From NCBI RefSeq assembly GCF_027942865.1, contig NC_134526.1, positions 8,598,784 through 8,662,783 of the forward strand: a stretch of 64,000 nt of DNA, given 5' to 3'. The notes beneath the pieces are model-generated. The model saw only the letters and a list, made by a program, of their open reading frames with translations. It did not search any database and was not told where the DNA came from. The stretch's first letter is position 1, and the number at the start of each line of letters is the position of its first letter. The translations under genes and the position numbers were made by a program. The stretch comes from Odontesthes bonariensis. Its lineage: Eukaryota > Chordata > Actinopteri > Atheriniformes > Atherinopsidae. This document shows, in pieces, positions 1-13,856 of this stretch.

Positions 1-1079
1 TGTATATAACACCAGGTGATGGTGATGATGATGAGAATTATGACTTGTTTGGATTCCAGGGGTGATGTCTTTCTACCCCTCCCCTCCACTCTCGGCCACG
101 TGTGAGGATGAAGATTTATGGTCAAACGAGGGAGGAGAAAGGAAAGGATTTGGTAATGGAGTTGAAAGAGGGATAAAGGAGGTGTGAAAATGAAGGTTAG
201 ATTTCATAGCAATGCTATAAACTTTTCTGACAATTTGAATGAATGGTCATTATAGAAATAAAAGTGGCTAAGAAAACAATCGCTAAATGCACTTGTAGTT
301 TAGGGATGAGGAGTCTATAGTGTTCAGTAAACAAGGGCAGCCTTAAATTTTATATTAAGCTGTCATCCACTTCAGCTTTTCAGTTTCCTTTTGTCTTCCA
401 GCTCACGTCGACATTGCCTGTTCTCCAATTAGGCCAAGGCCCCTCTCAGATCACAGACAAAGCTCTAAGAAATATACGATCAATCCTGGTTGTGTTTCTA
501 CTGCACATCACATGGCTCAGGCTGAGTTTAGAGACTCTTTGTAAATGCTATGTCGGTTAACTTTTCACTCATTGTAGGACCGCATGGCGCAGTTGCTTGA
601 CTCTGCATCTGTCTGTAATCCATCACGCAGCGGGTGCATACCTGTGGGGGCTTGATGATGGCTTTGGTATGAAGTAATGTTACACTGGGTCAGTTGTGAT
701 ACAGACTTTCTTCTACACTGCAGCCTATAGGGGAGGTTTAACCTTTCACTAAACAACTGCTACTCTGTTAAAACAAGAAGATGGACTCGTAGATGCCCAG
801 ATTTCTAGGGCCACTGCTAAACATCTAAATTTATCCATTGCGTGCATCTTGTTACAGCAGCTCTTTACTATATAAAGTAGGACATATTTGCACTGAATTC
901 TCATAAATTGGGTCAGCTCTGAGTAACAACATTTTAACTCCTATCACTCAGTAAAGAGTCTTTATTTTCTGGAAAAGCTGTTACAAAAAGCAAATGTTGC
1001 CACAGAATCAGGCCTCTTAAAGCATTTTAAGCCAAGTCAACTCGCTCCAAGTCGAATACAGAGGTATGTTTTCATGGCA

Positions 1080-1112
1080 GCGAGTAATGAGCGAGTAATG
1101 AGCAAGTGATGA
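1080..1112. repeat. Three tandem copies of an 11-bp unit
   Basis: The unit GCGAGTAATGA occurs twice exactly and a third time with two changes (GCAAGTGATGA), back to back. It is a very short minisatellite with no coding potential. Confidence 0.8.
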
Positions 1113-4100
1113 GAGCGCAGTTAGATTTTGAAAATGCACAGCAGGGAGGACTGCTGTTTTCATTTGTCCAAGTAGCTTCACTCGGTCTGACTGAAGAGTT
1201 TAGCCAAAGTCATTAAGGAGATAAGAGCAAGAGGGAAACGACTGGATGATGTAACTTAGTCTGCCAGTTTTTAAGGAATCTGGAAACACCCAGAAAACTG
1301 AAAATTACACCAGAAAACTTGCCAGCTTTATGTCACAGATATGTTTGTATCTAGTGTACAGATGTGAATGCACCCCTATGGAATATCACAAGTCAAATCA
1401 TTTGCATTTTATTTACTCTCAGTTATTGCATTACCTCTAAGCTGAGTACTGTAAAGGTTTGTTCTAAAAGTCAGAACATCTTTCGTCATGAATTTATAAA
1501 TTCTTTGCAGACATTTCTGGAGAGATCTTCAGCTGTTTCTCAGCTACTATTTGCTGGAGACTTTGAGCTGCTTTCCCCTCCCCTTAAAAATATCCCAGAG
1601 GGTTCTGGATTTCAGGATGGATTTGCTGCAGACAACCAGGCCCACTCATCGTTTTCATTTTTATCTTCTGCGAAAACTCGTCTTATTTTACAAGTGTGCT
1701 GTGGATAGTTATCATGTTGGGATACTCTTCTTCTGCCAAACTTGTGAGTCATCTTGTCACCCAATCTTTTCGTCGTTCCTCAGTCATTCATGGTGCTATC
1801 TATAAATATTCTGTCCTCAACACATTTTGCACCCTTGCATTTTTGCAGCCCATTAACATTACACGCCCACACCCATGCTCCACTGTTTGGAGTATGCATT
1901 CTCTGTGGCAGACCTGGTCCACTTCGCATAAAACATGCTGGAGCCTACCTTAATCTGTCTTGGTCTCATGTGAACACTGGAAGTTCATTAGGGTTCCCTT
2001 CATCTTCTCCAGCAAATTTTTGTGTTGAAAAGCATACAAGGATTTTTTTTTGTTGTTGCCTGAACACCGCTGATGTTAACGTTATGCAGTGTCTTTTGCA
2101 CTTTCTGAGCTGATGCACTCACTCTGATTTCCACTGATAACCTCTATGCCAAGTCTGGAGCACATGGCCATCTGTTTTTCAGAGCTGGATTGTGCATTCA
2201 TTTTAGGAGAATAGTCATTACGACTCTGGGCTCCGTGGCTCGTTCTGTACCTCCGTATCTCCTGGGTAGTGCTCCAACTGTGTTTACTTTGGTTTTTGGT
2301 TGATTAATATGGATGCTCACAGATGCAGTTCATGCAGTTAGGTTATTTAGAATTAACAGATGTACTCAGATTTGTTAGAATAATTATGTTTTTCTCACTC
2401 TGTATTTACTTTTATTACACTGCGTTTCTACATTGGGGCCTGTATTTTTTATGTATAGTCTTTTTAATGCAATTGTTCCTCATTAGTTAAATCTAAGCCT
2501 GCCTGTATGAAGGTGGCCCCTGCTCTGCTCCTTCCAAACAGAGGAGGGAGGGGTGTTTGGGTAGAGATGCTGACCTCTAGCAGTGTGAATGGTAATTAAA
2601 AATTAGGTTGTTATTTCTGCATCGCCAGCAAGCAGCCACCCCGCAACTCTTAGCACCAGCTCTGGTACATATGGTCTAATTATTCTATGACTGGCCTGAT
2701 CTAACACGCCCATCATTTTATGAGATAAAACAGACCATAGTTTTCATTAGAAAGAATAATTCTGGCTGGTTTTTCAGTTAGTGTATACGAATTTTCACCC
2801 CTTTCTTTGGGTTAACCAGGGTCAAACCAGATGTCCCTCCCCAGAGACGTGTCTCCTTTTGTGGATCCGCAAGGCCACTACCGTCACCCTCACACTTGAA
2901 ATCTATTCTTGTGACTGTTTATTGGGATGCGTGCCTCCTCCAGATCACCATGGCTTCTGCAGTCCCAGGCAGGCTTTCCTGTGATGAGCAAGATATGGCT
3001 GTGGGAGTCACACCAGTTATAACCAGCTGCTCGACAGGGGTAGAGGGGCTCCAAAGCCGAGAAAGTGTGATGAAGTTCAAGACAGGGGCAGCATTTTGGG
3101 ATGGGTGGATACACAAGAACAAGAGGAGCCTGAGAGAAGTTAGTAATGTGGTGTTAGGAATATAATACGTGTGATGTCAGGACACCAGACTGGCAACACA
3201 TTGGTATGATATAATGAAATGCAGGGATGGAATTACTGTAGGGAAAAGCCGAAAGCATCTTTAGAGGGGAGAGACATCAAGTCAAATGCATTCCATCATG
3301 CATCAGCAAAGACATGCATCTATAAATATGGACTGTCTGTTTTTTTTGGCTTCATCTTTTTGGTTTTGCTCGAGCTCAATATTCAAAAGGGATCTCTGAA
3401 TTTTTATCAACTCAAACAGATGAATTCTAAATCAAATTCAAGAAAAAAACTGGAGTTCTACCTTTCACCGATGGTGATATGGTGAACGGCATGCAGATTG
3501 GCTAGCAGAGACAGATACCAGCCAGGGAGACAAAATGAGCGAGGCAATCAGGGTCAGATAGATTAGGTGTCTGAGGTGCAGAGATACCACGCAACGTTGT
3601 TACACCTGACTTGGCAAAGGTCTCTCAAACAAATCATCCCGCTCATCTTTCCGCTTTTATCTGGTACCGACTCCTTTCCTCCTGTTCTCTTTTCCCACCT
3701 TGGCTCATGCATTCTCTCATTCATTTCAAGTCACCAGTTGATTTATGATACTTTGAGGTTGCTGTTGACAAAGACAGCAGAGCATATTTCAGAACCAGTG
3801 ACTGATAGAAACATTACAGCCTGTACAGTTTAATGTCACATACCACAGCGATGTGGTTGGATAATGTTTCAGCGCAGAGATTATTGGATGTTGAGCCGTA
3901 TGTATTGTAATATCATACCACATTACTGGAATCACACACATGCAATTTATGATGCAATGAAAGGGCTTATTATCAGTGCTGAGGGAAGTAATTATTTTAT
4001 TTTATAACACCTCAGTAGTGCAAATGTTTCCTGTGATGTAGCCTGTATACTTTGTGTTTTAATGAAAGATAATAGATTAATAACAAATAATTGAAAACCC

Positions 4101-4649
4101 TCAGTTTAACTTTGAACCTTTTATCAGATATTACTGTAAGTGTACTGATTTTTGCCCAGTCAACGTTCCCGCTTTCGTTCACTTAATGAACCTCAAGTAC
4201 TGTAGAGGATTCCCTCTCAAACAACAAATTTGTTCCAATAAAAGCTTGTGGATCCATTATAACTACCATTAGGGGCCTCCTTCTCAAGCATTGCTATATG
4301 TATCTTTCAACCTCTCCTCATTTTGTCTCATTCTATTATTGATTACCTGCATTTAGTCAAATAAAAGCTGCCTACAATGAGCAATACAACAAATCTCATT
4401 ATATTTCACTCTGAAAACATTATAAATGTTGACTATTAAAACAGATAAGTCAAAGACATGTCTGAGCTTATTTGTTAAAAACAGCCCCACATTAAAGACT
4501 ATACCACAAGAACATTGTCAAGGAAAGAGAAAGCAACACAGAAGTGATGAATAAAGAAATGAAATTATAAGAAAATAATAAAAAGCCTAAACTTATATGA
4601 CAGATTATTGAGTAAAATCCGGGTCAACTGCTTTGAGTAACATTAATCG

Positions 4650-4650
<1 letters not shown>

Positions 4651-4717
<67 letters not shown>
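4651..4717. repeat. (CTTT)n microsatellite
   Basis: About 67 bp of uninterrupted CTTT units. The strand is pure pyrimidine, so it could adopt triplex structures and is likely to be length-polymorphic. Confidence 0.97.
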
Positions 4718-5441
4718 ACTTTTTGGAAACTAGTAAAACTTTGACACGATTTCCATGAAAAACCTTAACAGTACCGTTATGTTGTTTTTTGTATCGAAAG
4801 AAATCAATTATCGTTATAACCCAAACCGTATCATGATGCAATAACACCTTATTTTATGCAGCACTCAAGCACTCTTACCAAGAATCCATTACAACTAGGG
4901 GCTCCTTTTTCACATACTTAAACATTAACATTGAACCGTCAGCTTCCACTTTCTGATCAGTGGACTTTCCTAACATAATACCACAGGATGGACCAGCTTA
5001 CCTGGCTTCGTGGGCTCAGGCATTTCTTTGTCTGTTTACAGAGATTCCTATGAAAGTCTCCTCCTTTCTGCCTCTCAGTGGATCTGCCTGCATGTCATTT
5101 CATCCCCTTTTATGACCTCTCCCCCACCACCGCCACCACTGTCATCCTCCCCCAATTGGAACAAGAAAGGAGGAGAGCGACAGAATGACTGTCACTTGAA
5201 ACCTTGGCAGGAGTTGCAAGAGTTTGAGGAGGAGGAGGAAGACACCATTAGGGTAAAAGTGGTTTAGAGCCTTAAAGAAAAGTCCGGCCCTCAGGAAAAC
5301 CTGCCAACTGATTAACTCATTAGGCCCTGAAGGCAGAACATTAACAAACTGACTGATGCTTATAAGCGCTTCACAGTTTGACTAAGGGGTGCTGCACACA
5401 CCTGACTGCACATGTATGTTTCCTGGGGAAGGAGCCATTTT

Positions 5442-5462
5442 AAAAAAAAAAAAAAAAAAAAA
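5442..5462. repeat. Poly-A run of 21
   Basis: An uninterrupted run of 21 adenines. It may be the tail of an old retroposed element, but no SINE or LINE body is recognisable immediately 5' of it. Confidence 0.9.
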
Positions 5463-6839
5463 GCAGAGTGATCTTTAATCCGTATTTTCATTTTCTGTGA
5501 CTAAAAGCTAAACTACTGTTCTAGTTTCTTGCTGGGGGAGGAACTAACCAGATACAACCCAACGGTTTGTAAAAACAAGCTGAATGAATCATAAAAGGTT
5601 TGTTTAAGGTTACAATTATATTATGTAGGGATTCTAGTCTCTAGCAGGTCCACTATGTCAAATTTGAGGGAAAAAAATTTATCAAATGGGACGATTAAAT
5701 GTATCATGTAAAGTTAAGCTAATATATCGTTCATGTTCAGCATAAATAAGAGTTTGTTTCGTGTCTCTTTGCCAAAAACATAAAGAGTAGCTTGGCTATG
5801 ATTTACTCAACATCTAATGCAATCTGTGGATCATTGTTCCATTAACATATTTGAAATTTGGCTTAAGTAACAAGATTAATGAAAAAACATTTTTCTGTAT
5901 CAGCAGAGGAGTTGAGACCAAATATCACTAATCCTTATCGGGGTGTTGCATTCCTATAGAAGTAAACTAAAGAAAAATCAACCCTTCTCCCCAAACTAAC
6001 AGCCCTCATTTAAAAAAAAAAAATTTAAAAGCTGAGAAAAAAGAGAGGGGCTAAAATGAAGGAATCAAAATGACAGCAAACAGCATCAGCTATGGAGTTC
6101 TATAGAAAAGGCTCTAACAATCCCATTTGCTCTTCGGATGCCACAGCTGTCCACACGGTGTAGTTTATGAGACGGCGAGCCCACACTCAGAGATGAGAGG
6201 AGCAAGGGCTAAAACATTAGAGGGAGACTGCTGAAGTTACGAGTTCCTGGAGACGCATAAACTTCCCGAAGCACGGCTGTGTGCGTCCTCAGGGGTTTGC
6301 ACAGTGGACCTGAGGGGTCTACAGCAGAGCAAGTTCAACACAGCCAGGCTTCTTCTGACAAAACTTACAGCCAATCACCAGGCACAACAACTGCGGCTCT
6401 AATCTTTTGTTGGTAACACAGACTCTGCTCTTCAAGCTCTCACTCACATAAAGGGGGCATCATTTGAAACAAAATAAACTGATCACCAGATATTTCAGTC
6501 AGTAAGATGAGTAGGTTGTTTGAATGGAGAGCTGTGAATGACATAAAAATCATTACAGCAAAACACTGATGCTACAGTAAAGACAAAAGAGAACTTTTAT
6601 CAGAAAAAAAGTTAATGGCACAAATTTGTAAATTAGAATAAACCTGCTCCTTGTGTTTAACATGACAGCTGCACGCATGGCTATTAAACTTTTTAACATA
6701 ATGCACAATAGATACATTTAGCTCTGATATGGTCTCATAATGAAAGCTAAGTGGGAATCACTTTAGTTTCTGACCAAATCAAAATTAAATTGATTTTATT
6801 GATTGGACATTTTGCCAGATCTTTTACCAGATCCAGTAC

Positions 6840-6995
6840 TTTTACTCTTGAAGAGACTTATTCTTGTTCCGGTGGCAAGAGCATGTCGTCTGTCAATCAG
6901 AAGGTTAGTGGTTCGACCCCTGGCTTCCCCGGGCCACATGTCGACAACCCCACATTTCCTACCACTGCATCCATTGGTGTATGAATGTGCACGAT
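6840..6995 (+). mobile_element. Degraded tRNA-derived SINE
   Basis: The stretch has the layout of the 5' part of a fish tRNA-derived SINE. An A-box-like region with GGTGGCAAGAGCATGTCGTC is followed about 30 bp later by a near-canonical B box, GGTTCGACCCC. Downstream come the CCACATGTCGAC and ATTGGTGTATGAATGTG segments that I remember from common teleost SINEs. It does not fold as an intact tRNA and lacks a CCA-type end, so it is not a tRNA gene. No flanking direct repeat was identified. Confidence 0.6.
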
Positions 6996-8794
6996 AGAGA
7001 AAGAAGAAAGGAAGAAGTTATGCATACGGTTACCATGGTAATCTAATCAGGTTAAAAGAGGCTCAACATTACTCACTAGCCCATTAACCCCATTCTGTCC
7101 AAGTGCAAAACATGACAACAAAGAGGATAAACAGCATTTCAGAAAACACAAAAAACTGTAATACGTGTTTTCTATTTTGTTGTCATATTCTCTGTTTTGC
7201 TGACAAATTTAGTTGTGTTTTTGTTCTTGGTATGTCTAATATTGATGTGTTTTGCACTTCTATAAGTTTACCATATCTCACAGGTTATAAAATGTGGAAA
7301 AAAATGTATTATTTTCTTTGCAAAAGACCAAAAAGTGGCCTTTATACTCCCGCTGATTCTGAATGGCAATGCCATCCACATACGGAAATGATAAACATCA
7401 GTGTTAAATTATGCATTTAATAATCTTTTCACTTTCCATTTATTCATCTATGTGTCCTTTTTTTGTATTCTGCACTCGCTGTTAAATTGCCCAGGCAGCC
7501 ATAACCTTGGCAATAACAATAAACATTCTTTTAGACTTTAATTTTACGAGAGAACATAAGTCAGAGAGAGAGGCAGAGATTGAGGAACAGCTATTTAAGG
7601 CAAGTGCAACTTGAGATTTGGATGTCCAAGGAGAACAAAATACCCTCGGGGAAGATTATGGAGAGCTGTTCGAATAGGACATAAAAGGTCCTTGAGTCGT
7701 TACACTTACTGTAACTTTACATTTTTAAGCTGAATTACCTTTAATAAAACCTTCTGATGCATGCACAGCTCATCAGTTGTGATTTATACTGTAACAAAAG
7801 CCTTTGAATTGATTCATATTGATCATATATTATGGATTTAAAGTGGATATAGGAGACTAACTATAGGTGTCCTTTATGATCCAGTGATCTGCTGTGGAGG
7901 ATGACATCAAAGTTATTTAACGCTTTCATTAGTTAAGCCTCACTGAAGTGCACTCTAAGCCAACTGAAGCAGATCCCCTCCGCCCTCACAGCTGCTTTCC
8001 CGTGACACTTGCACACCTGTTTAGAAATTAAACTTGTGAATGGGCAATATTGAGCATCAACATGTAATATTATGAACTGAATTTATGAATGTTATGAGTT
8101 TGACTTTTTTCTCTCTTTTTTGGGCAGAACTACTGAGTCAACATAAGCGTTTATGTGGAAGTGAAAAAAAAGAGAGAGACTCTGACAGTCCATTGTTATG
8201 ATGCAACAAAAGAGACACTTTGTCTTCAGTAAACAGTCGGGTCTGATTTGGGCCAGCGGCATGCAGGCCGGGGAATATTTGCGTCTCAAGTGTCACCAAG
8301 TTGGTTTTGATGCCGTGTCTCATGAAAACACACAGACAGGATGTTGGAATGGAATTTTTCTTCCTCAGGGTGATACAGCACAGTGCAAAGTGTCTTTTCC
8401 TTGGTGTTTACTGTCCCACTTATAGAGGCTTGCAAAGAATTAAAAATGAAACTATTTCTCTTCTTAAGCATATTTGAACATACACAGGGTTTACCTCAAA
8501 GCAACTAAAATGAGCAAATTCGTAGAATAAAAAGATCAAATGATCCTCTGCATCTTAGATGTTCCAACATCAGTATCAGTACTCACAAAGATCTTGATAT
8601 TAAAAGAATTACATATCAACATTGTGTCTATAATACACATGATAATATTGTGATTTGATTTCAGCAGAAGAAATCAAAACATTGTTTGTCTGACTGTGAT
8701 TTATTTTTCATGTTTTCTGTTTATATTGTTAGCGTTGCTTTTGGCCATAATAACTGTGTCGTGCTCTGCTTTATATGGAGTTTCATCGTTTCTT

Positions 8795-8950
8795 TTTCAG
8801 ATGAAATGGATCTCTTCAAAAGATTGTTAAGTTCTGCACAAGCCTGCTAATGATGCATTGATCTGAATCAGCTGTGTTAAAGCAGAGAAACATCTAAAAC
8901 CTGCAGGACAATGGCCCTCAAGGACCGGATGTGGACATCCCTGATCTGAA
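8795..8950 (+). repeat. Dispersed repeat fragment, copy 1
   Basis: The segment with CAGAGAAACATCTAAAACC, then TGCAGGACAATGGCCCTCAAGG, reads as a diverged copy of a sequence present again at about 41095-41215 in the same orientation. I recognise the motif as a common interspersed repeat of teleosts but cannot name its family. The left boundary is approximate. Confidence 0.45.
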
Positions 8951-11900
8951 TGAACAGTGTGTTGACGTTACTTAAACTTAATCAGTGGAACAGTGAGCAG
9001 CAAAAAAGAGCTAAAAAAGAGATTGAATGTTGGACTAACATACAAAGAAACATTGATAATGTTGTATCATATCTCTTAGATGTGTAATTAGCTTGCTATT
9101 GGCTTCACGGCATGAACTAATTAAAGGTATTAGAGGCTGCTTGATTGTGAAGCTGCTTTTAACTTGTGTGCAAAAGTATTTTACTGTACCTGATAAAAAT
9201 ATGTTTTGAACAATTTCGTGTGACAAACAATTTGTGTTTTCGTCGAATAGAAAAATCATTTAAAGTATATTTTCAATAAATGGCTGCTTTTTTATTCTGC
9301 TGCAGAATCGATGTTAAAAATGTTATTTACATTCCAGCACAGGGTTGTGATGACCTACTGTTAATTAAACAGTTAAAGGTTCATCATTTTATTTGAGGGT
9401 CTAAAAGGACTGGTTTACATGCTTTATTATGAAAAATATATATTTTTTTTTCTTATACTGTATTCCAGCTTCACCTCTTGGTCAGCCGAAAGGCTATTCT
9501 CTTCAAAATGTGCAAAACTGAACTACTGTGTTTTAGATTCTTGTTCCTCAAATCTTCTGATTCACTTCTTAACTTTACATGAACCTCCCATGACCAGCCC
9601 TAACCGCCTTTGCTTTCAACCTGACCACCGTGAAGGAATAATCATGCAATGCTCCCAACACTGCAAACAGACTTGACCTTTGTGTGGTGCATATGTGAAG
9701 GCTGGTTGTTGCTTAGTGCTCATACAGTGACATCATCATGCATAAAGCTCCCGTCTTTCCCTGAGGGAGAATCACCATCACCATGGATACGCTTACATAT
9801 ATGACACTGACAACAACAACTCTCACACCAAAATAAATGGCTTTACTTAACACACAGAGGACAAACATGACAGCTGGCATTTGTCACGCTTCTATTTGTT
9901 GTTGTAGCTGTTGTTGTTGTATTAATACATCATATTCAGCTGAGTGATATTCTATGAAAACATAGCAGTTATTTATTATGTACTCGAACCTAGTCAATTC
10001 TATCATGTTTTTAGAAGGTGTTTCAGCTACTTTTCCTAAGCCAACTAAACTCAAAGCAAGACTTGTAAGTAACCTTGAGATATATGTTGACTTTACTTAA
10101 AAATTTCAATTAATACAAGTGGGAGCCCCCTTCCAGCCTCTCTGCTGTGCTTCAGCATCAAGGCTTCTGCTGTATGTGCAGGCTAGTAAGAATCCAGAAG
10201 AACCAAGATTATTCTAATAATCATTATTCAGCCAGATGCTGTATCCACAGCAATTCAGTTGTGACAGCAACTGACACCAGTTAAATCTCCTCCTGGCTCG
10301 GATGGATTGTTTCCACCTCAGGCATCAAAAGAAGGAGGATCCAGAGGAATGAGATTGACCGCTTCACGTATTACTATAAGGACAATTATAGCAAATATTA
10401 CAAAACATCATTATTTCAATTCAAGAAACCAACGTAGGTTTCTCCCTGGGGTGTTTTTTCTGAGGTTCAGCAGTAACTGGAAGTATGCCCAGTTTTAGGA
10501 GGAAGCTCTCTGACACTAATAATGTATAAAATAAGGTTTTCTCACATCCTTTCATTGGTTTAGTTCTTTATATTGTAACTAGACTCATTCTGCTTGATAA
10601 GAAAAAAATTCAATTTGATATACACATTTCCATTCACAAGTGGACACTCCAGCTCATTCGAAGTAGATGTGTGTGTTCAAACTATTGACTGGCATTTTAT
10701 GCGGTTGAAATACTGAAAACAATCGTTTTATTTTTATTCCCGTTCGTGTATGATTTATAGGATCAGATAGTAGCCCTACAATATTAATGCATCATAATCA
10801 AAGACCCTCTACACTGCACAGGCTCAGGAGAAAGTGATTTTTCAGCAATTAACCCCAAACTCTGGCAGTCTATGTGAAACTCTGGACATGTTTTTGAAAC
10901 ATTTAATCGATTATCTTCCTCAATTTTCACACGACTCCATTTCTAACAGCAGGAACACAGACAGGACATGACAAAGTGAAAGCCCTGCTGTCGTTTGACA
11001 TCAACACTGGGGCTTTCATTTTTGACTAAGAATAGTAAGGTGACACTGTTGTTTAGGGTGGTGACAGAGAGTAATGGGCTGTCCCAGTAAGGGGGAACAG
11101 ATACAGTATAAGCCTGCATAGTTTCAGAGGCAGAGCCTGAGGGAATCACATGCCTCAGTCACCATATGCTCCTTTCAAAGATCTGCCACCTTTACGAGAA
11201 GAAGAGACCCAGATTAATTCCATCAACATTGTTCTAATAAAAATAACATCCATCAAATCATTGCTGTCTAAAGATCAATATTGTAATATTATAAACACAC
11301 AGAATATACATATGTCACTGAGTTATTGATGATAGAATCTCCAGAAAAGATAGAGAAAATACTTTTCATTGTTTGAAAAAAGAAAAATCAGCCTGCAGTT
11401 ATCTTGTATAACTGATGAATGATGTCGCCATTTGTTTTAAAATCTTTTTCCTTCTTGCCTAATTTCTTTTCTGTGTTTTGACACACTCTATGACACCGCT
11501 GTCACTGTCAAATGTGTTTACAGTTTTACAAGTGATCTGTTTATATGAGCTAAACTGTCATTCTCACAACTAGCAGGACAGAAATCCCAGACGAGAGTTC
11601 TGTGAACAAAAGAGAGGTTAGAGCAAGTGGGTCTCCAAAAATAGTCTTGACTTCTTGATATTCCAAACTTTCACAGAATATTACTGTATTCAAAACTCCT
11701 TTTCAGCACTTTGATGCTGAAATACTGGCATTTGAAATGATGGATGCATTTCACTTCTATCCAGAGAATTTATTGCATGTCAGCAGAATTACTCAGCCAA
11801 GAATAAGCATTGAGAAATAATTCACATCAATCACATTTGGCAGAGAGCAGAGGATGAGTTCTCTTCTCTCTGGTTTGATACCCTTTTAGCTGACCCAAAC

Positions 11901-13792
11901 TCTTCAACGACATCTTCAGACCTAGTTAAATGAGCTGCTAGGGCCCAGCATCAATGCATGCAGGTCAGGAAAAGGAGAACAACGATCCATGGATTCTGGC
12001 TTGGAGGTGCCACATATCGTAGTCCGTGTTTATTGAACCTGTTGAGTTGATGGAATGCTGCTAACAAACCAATGACCTTCAAAAAATTTCAATTCAATTT
12101 AAAGATAGTGTTTAATGGATCCATCCTGGAAACAACGTTTTTCCCAGTTTGATGACAAAATGTTGAATTGAATGTGCAGTTCTTAATACTGTTGTGATTG
12201 ACTCCCAAAAAAACAATAAGAAAAGTCTGGAATTAACATTTTAATATGACAAAATAGGAGTGCGTTTTGCCTTTAGTCAACAGGGGCATTTGAAAAATTA
12301 TAAGAAGAGAAGGGGCCAGCTAGAGCTCAAACTGGGACATTATGATAGTATCTCAACCCCCCTATACACCATCAAAATATCCCTGCTGCTGATATACTCT
12401 TTTACGAGTTTCTCTGTGACACTTGGGTGCTGCGGCTACAATATGTTAAACAATATGTACAATGTTGAGGAGTCAGACACAAAGCATCAAATAACCCATT
12501 TTTTTTTTATTAATCAATTAATGAATTAATTGATGTTTCCCATAGATAAAAAAAAAGAAATATTAGTTTGGCAAGAAAACTAATCACAAACAGTCATCTG
12601 AGACTTGTGCCAGATGTGAACAGCTGTCCATTGCAGCTTAACGTCACATCCCCAATAATAAAAAAAAAAAAATCTGGGTCTTGAGAGCAGTGCAGTTTAT
12701 GTGATTCAGTACAGACTTGCTCCTTAAAAGGACATTTAGCTGAATAAAATCATGGGTGAGGTAAAGCATCAAATGCTGACTAATGGATTTAAAAACATGA
12801 ATTACTCTCTTCATCACAGCACATAAATATTTAGTATTCAGCTTATAAAAGTGGCACATTTAAGGGCTTTTGGAACAGTGCTGGGGTGAGAGAAAGGTTG
12901 ATGCCTTTTCTGGTCTGTTGGCAGCCTCTGCTGGCTCTGGTTGTGTCAGTGCATACTGTCATCACATGGATGCCCATGTTTGAACTGACAGCTATTAAAC
13001 CACTGCTATTAAACTATCCATCCTATACATACAGTAAATCATGTAATAAACCCAATGTAAGGCTAAGCTTACTGTTTCATTTTGAAACTTGAAAGTAAAT
13101 AATTCATCCTGTTTCAGCCTAAAACAGAATAAGAAGCAATGCTAAAGAGTTGACAGCCAAAAAGAGCAGTTAAGTACTGTTGGTATTTTCCAGGAAAATA
13201 AATTACTGCTGACATGTCAAGACAACAGTGCAAATACAGGCCTATTTAATTATTTGCATTCTGTCAAGAGACAAGGAAACTTCAGTAAATACCAAAATGC
13301 TAAAAATATTAATTCAAAGGCGGAACACAGGTCCTATGCATTGACAATGATACAGCAAGTGGTGACACGTTCAAAAACACACCTTGGTGAAAAGTGAGGC
13401 AAGCTGATATGTGCTGTATTGTGAAGTATGCTTTAACAACATGCAGACAGCATGTCAGCATGTTCAACTCAATTCTGTCACCATGTGAGTGTGTCTGGGC
13501 ATGTGTATGAAACATTTTTCTTGTTACCTATATTATCTACACAAGTGACATAAATAAAGAGGTGCTGAGGGATGTCTGGTGACAGCATCACTCATGGCAA
13601 AACAAATAATCTTGAATGATTAAGGTCAGGAATAGTAACTAATGAAGCTTAAATTAATCCCTTTTGTTTAATCAAATGTTATAGATGGGCGATGTTTATT
13701 AATAACCATATTTCTCAGTAAAAACACAAACATTGTCAGAAGAAAAGCAGCCTAACTTTTATTTCTATTATTATGTCTTTATTATGAAAAGC

Positions 13793-13802
13793 ACCGGAAG
13801 TG
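13793..13802 (+). promoter_or_regulatory. ETS-type (GABP-like) site in the emc10 promoter
   Basis: ACCGGAAGTG is a perfect ETS/GABP core, 55 bp upstream of the emc10 ATG. No TATA box is near. This fits a TATA-less housekeeping promoter with transcription starting between this site and 13856. The role is inferred from motif and position only. Confidence 0.5.
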
Positions 13803-13856
13803 CCATTGTTGTGGTGGTGTTCTAGACCCTGACATCCGGTACCGATTTCTGTCAAA

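Larger units (their letters stand above)
1..13770. other. Intergenic region, no gene recognised
   Basis: About 13.8 kb of AT-rich noncoding DNA upstream of emc10. Open frames on both strands are short (mostly under 120 codons), show no recognisable domain and are not joined by convincing splice sites. The stretch holds the microsatellite, poly-A run, SINE remnant and dispersed repeat listed separately. It could contain enhancers, but none can be identified from sequence alone. Confidence 0.7.

Noticed and set aside
565-756. Minus-strand frame with a donor-like CACAG|GTATGC
   Set aside because: No acceptor with a matching phase and no recognisable peptide; a single splice-like site is expected by chance.
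1364-2113. Several overlapping plus-strand open frames
   Set aside because: Three frames overlap with hydrophobic, Ser/Cys-rich chance peptides; no coding bias toward any one.
5010-5267. Open frame with poly-Pro and poly-Glu
   Set aside because: Both runs come from simple-sequence CCX and GAG repeats; no splice partners and no family likeness.
6890-6930. Possible tRNA gene because of the GGTTCGACCCC B box
   Set aside because: Acceptor and anticodon stems do not pair and the flanks match a SINE layout.
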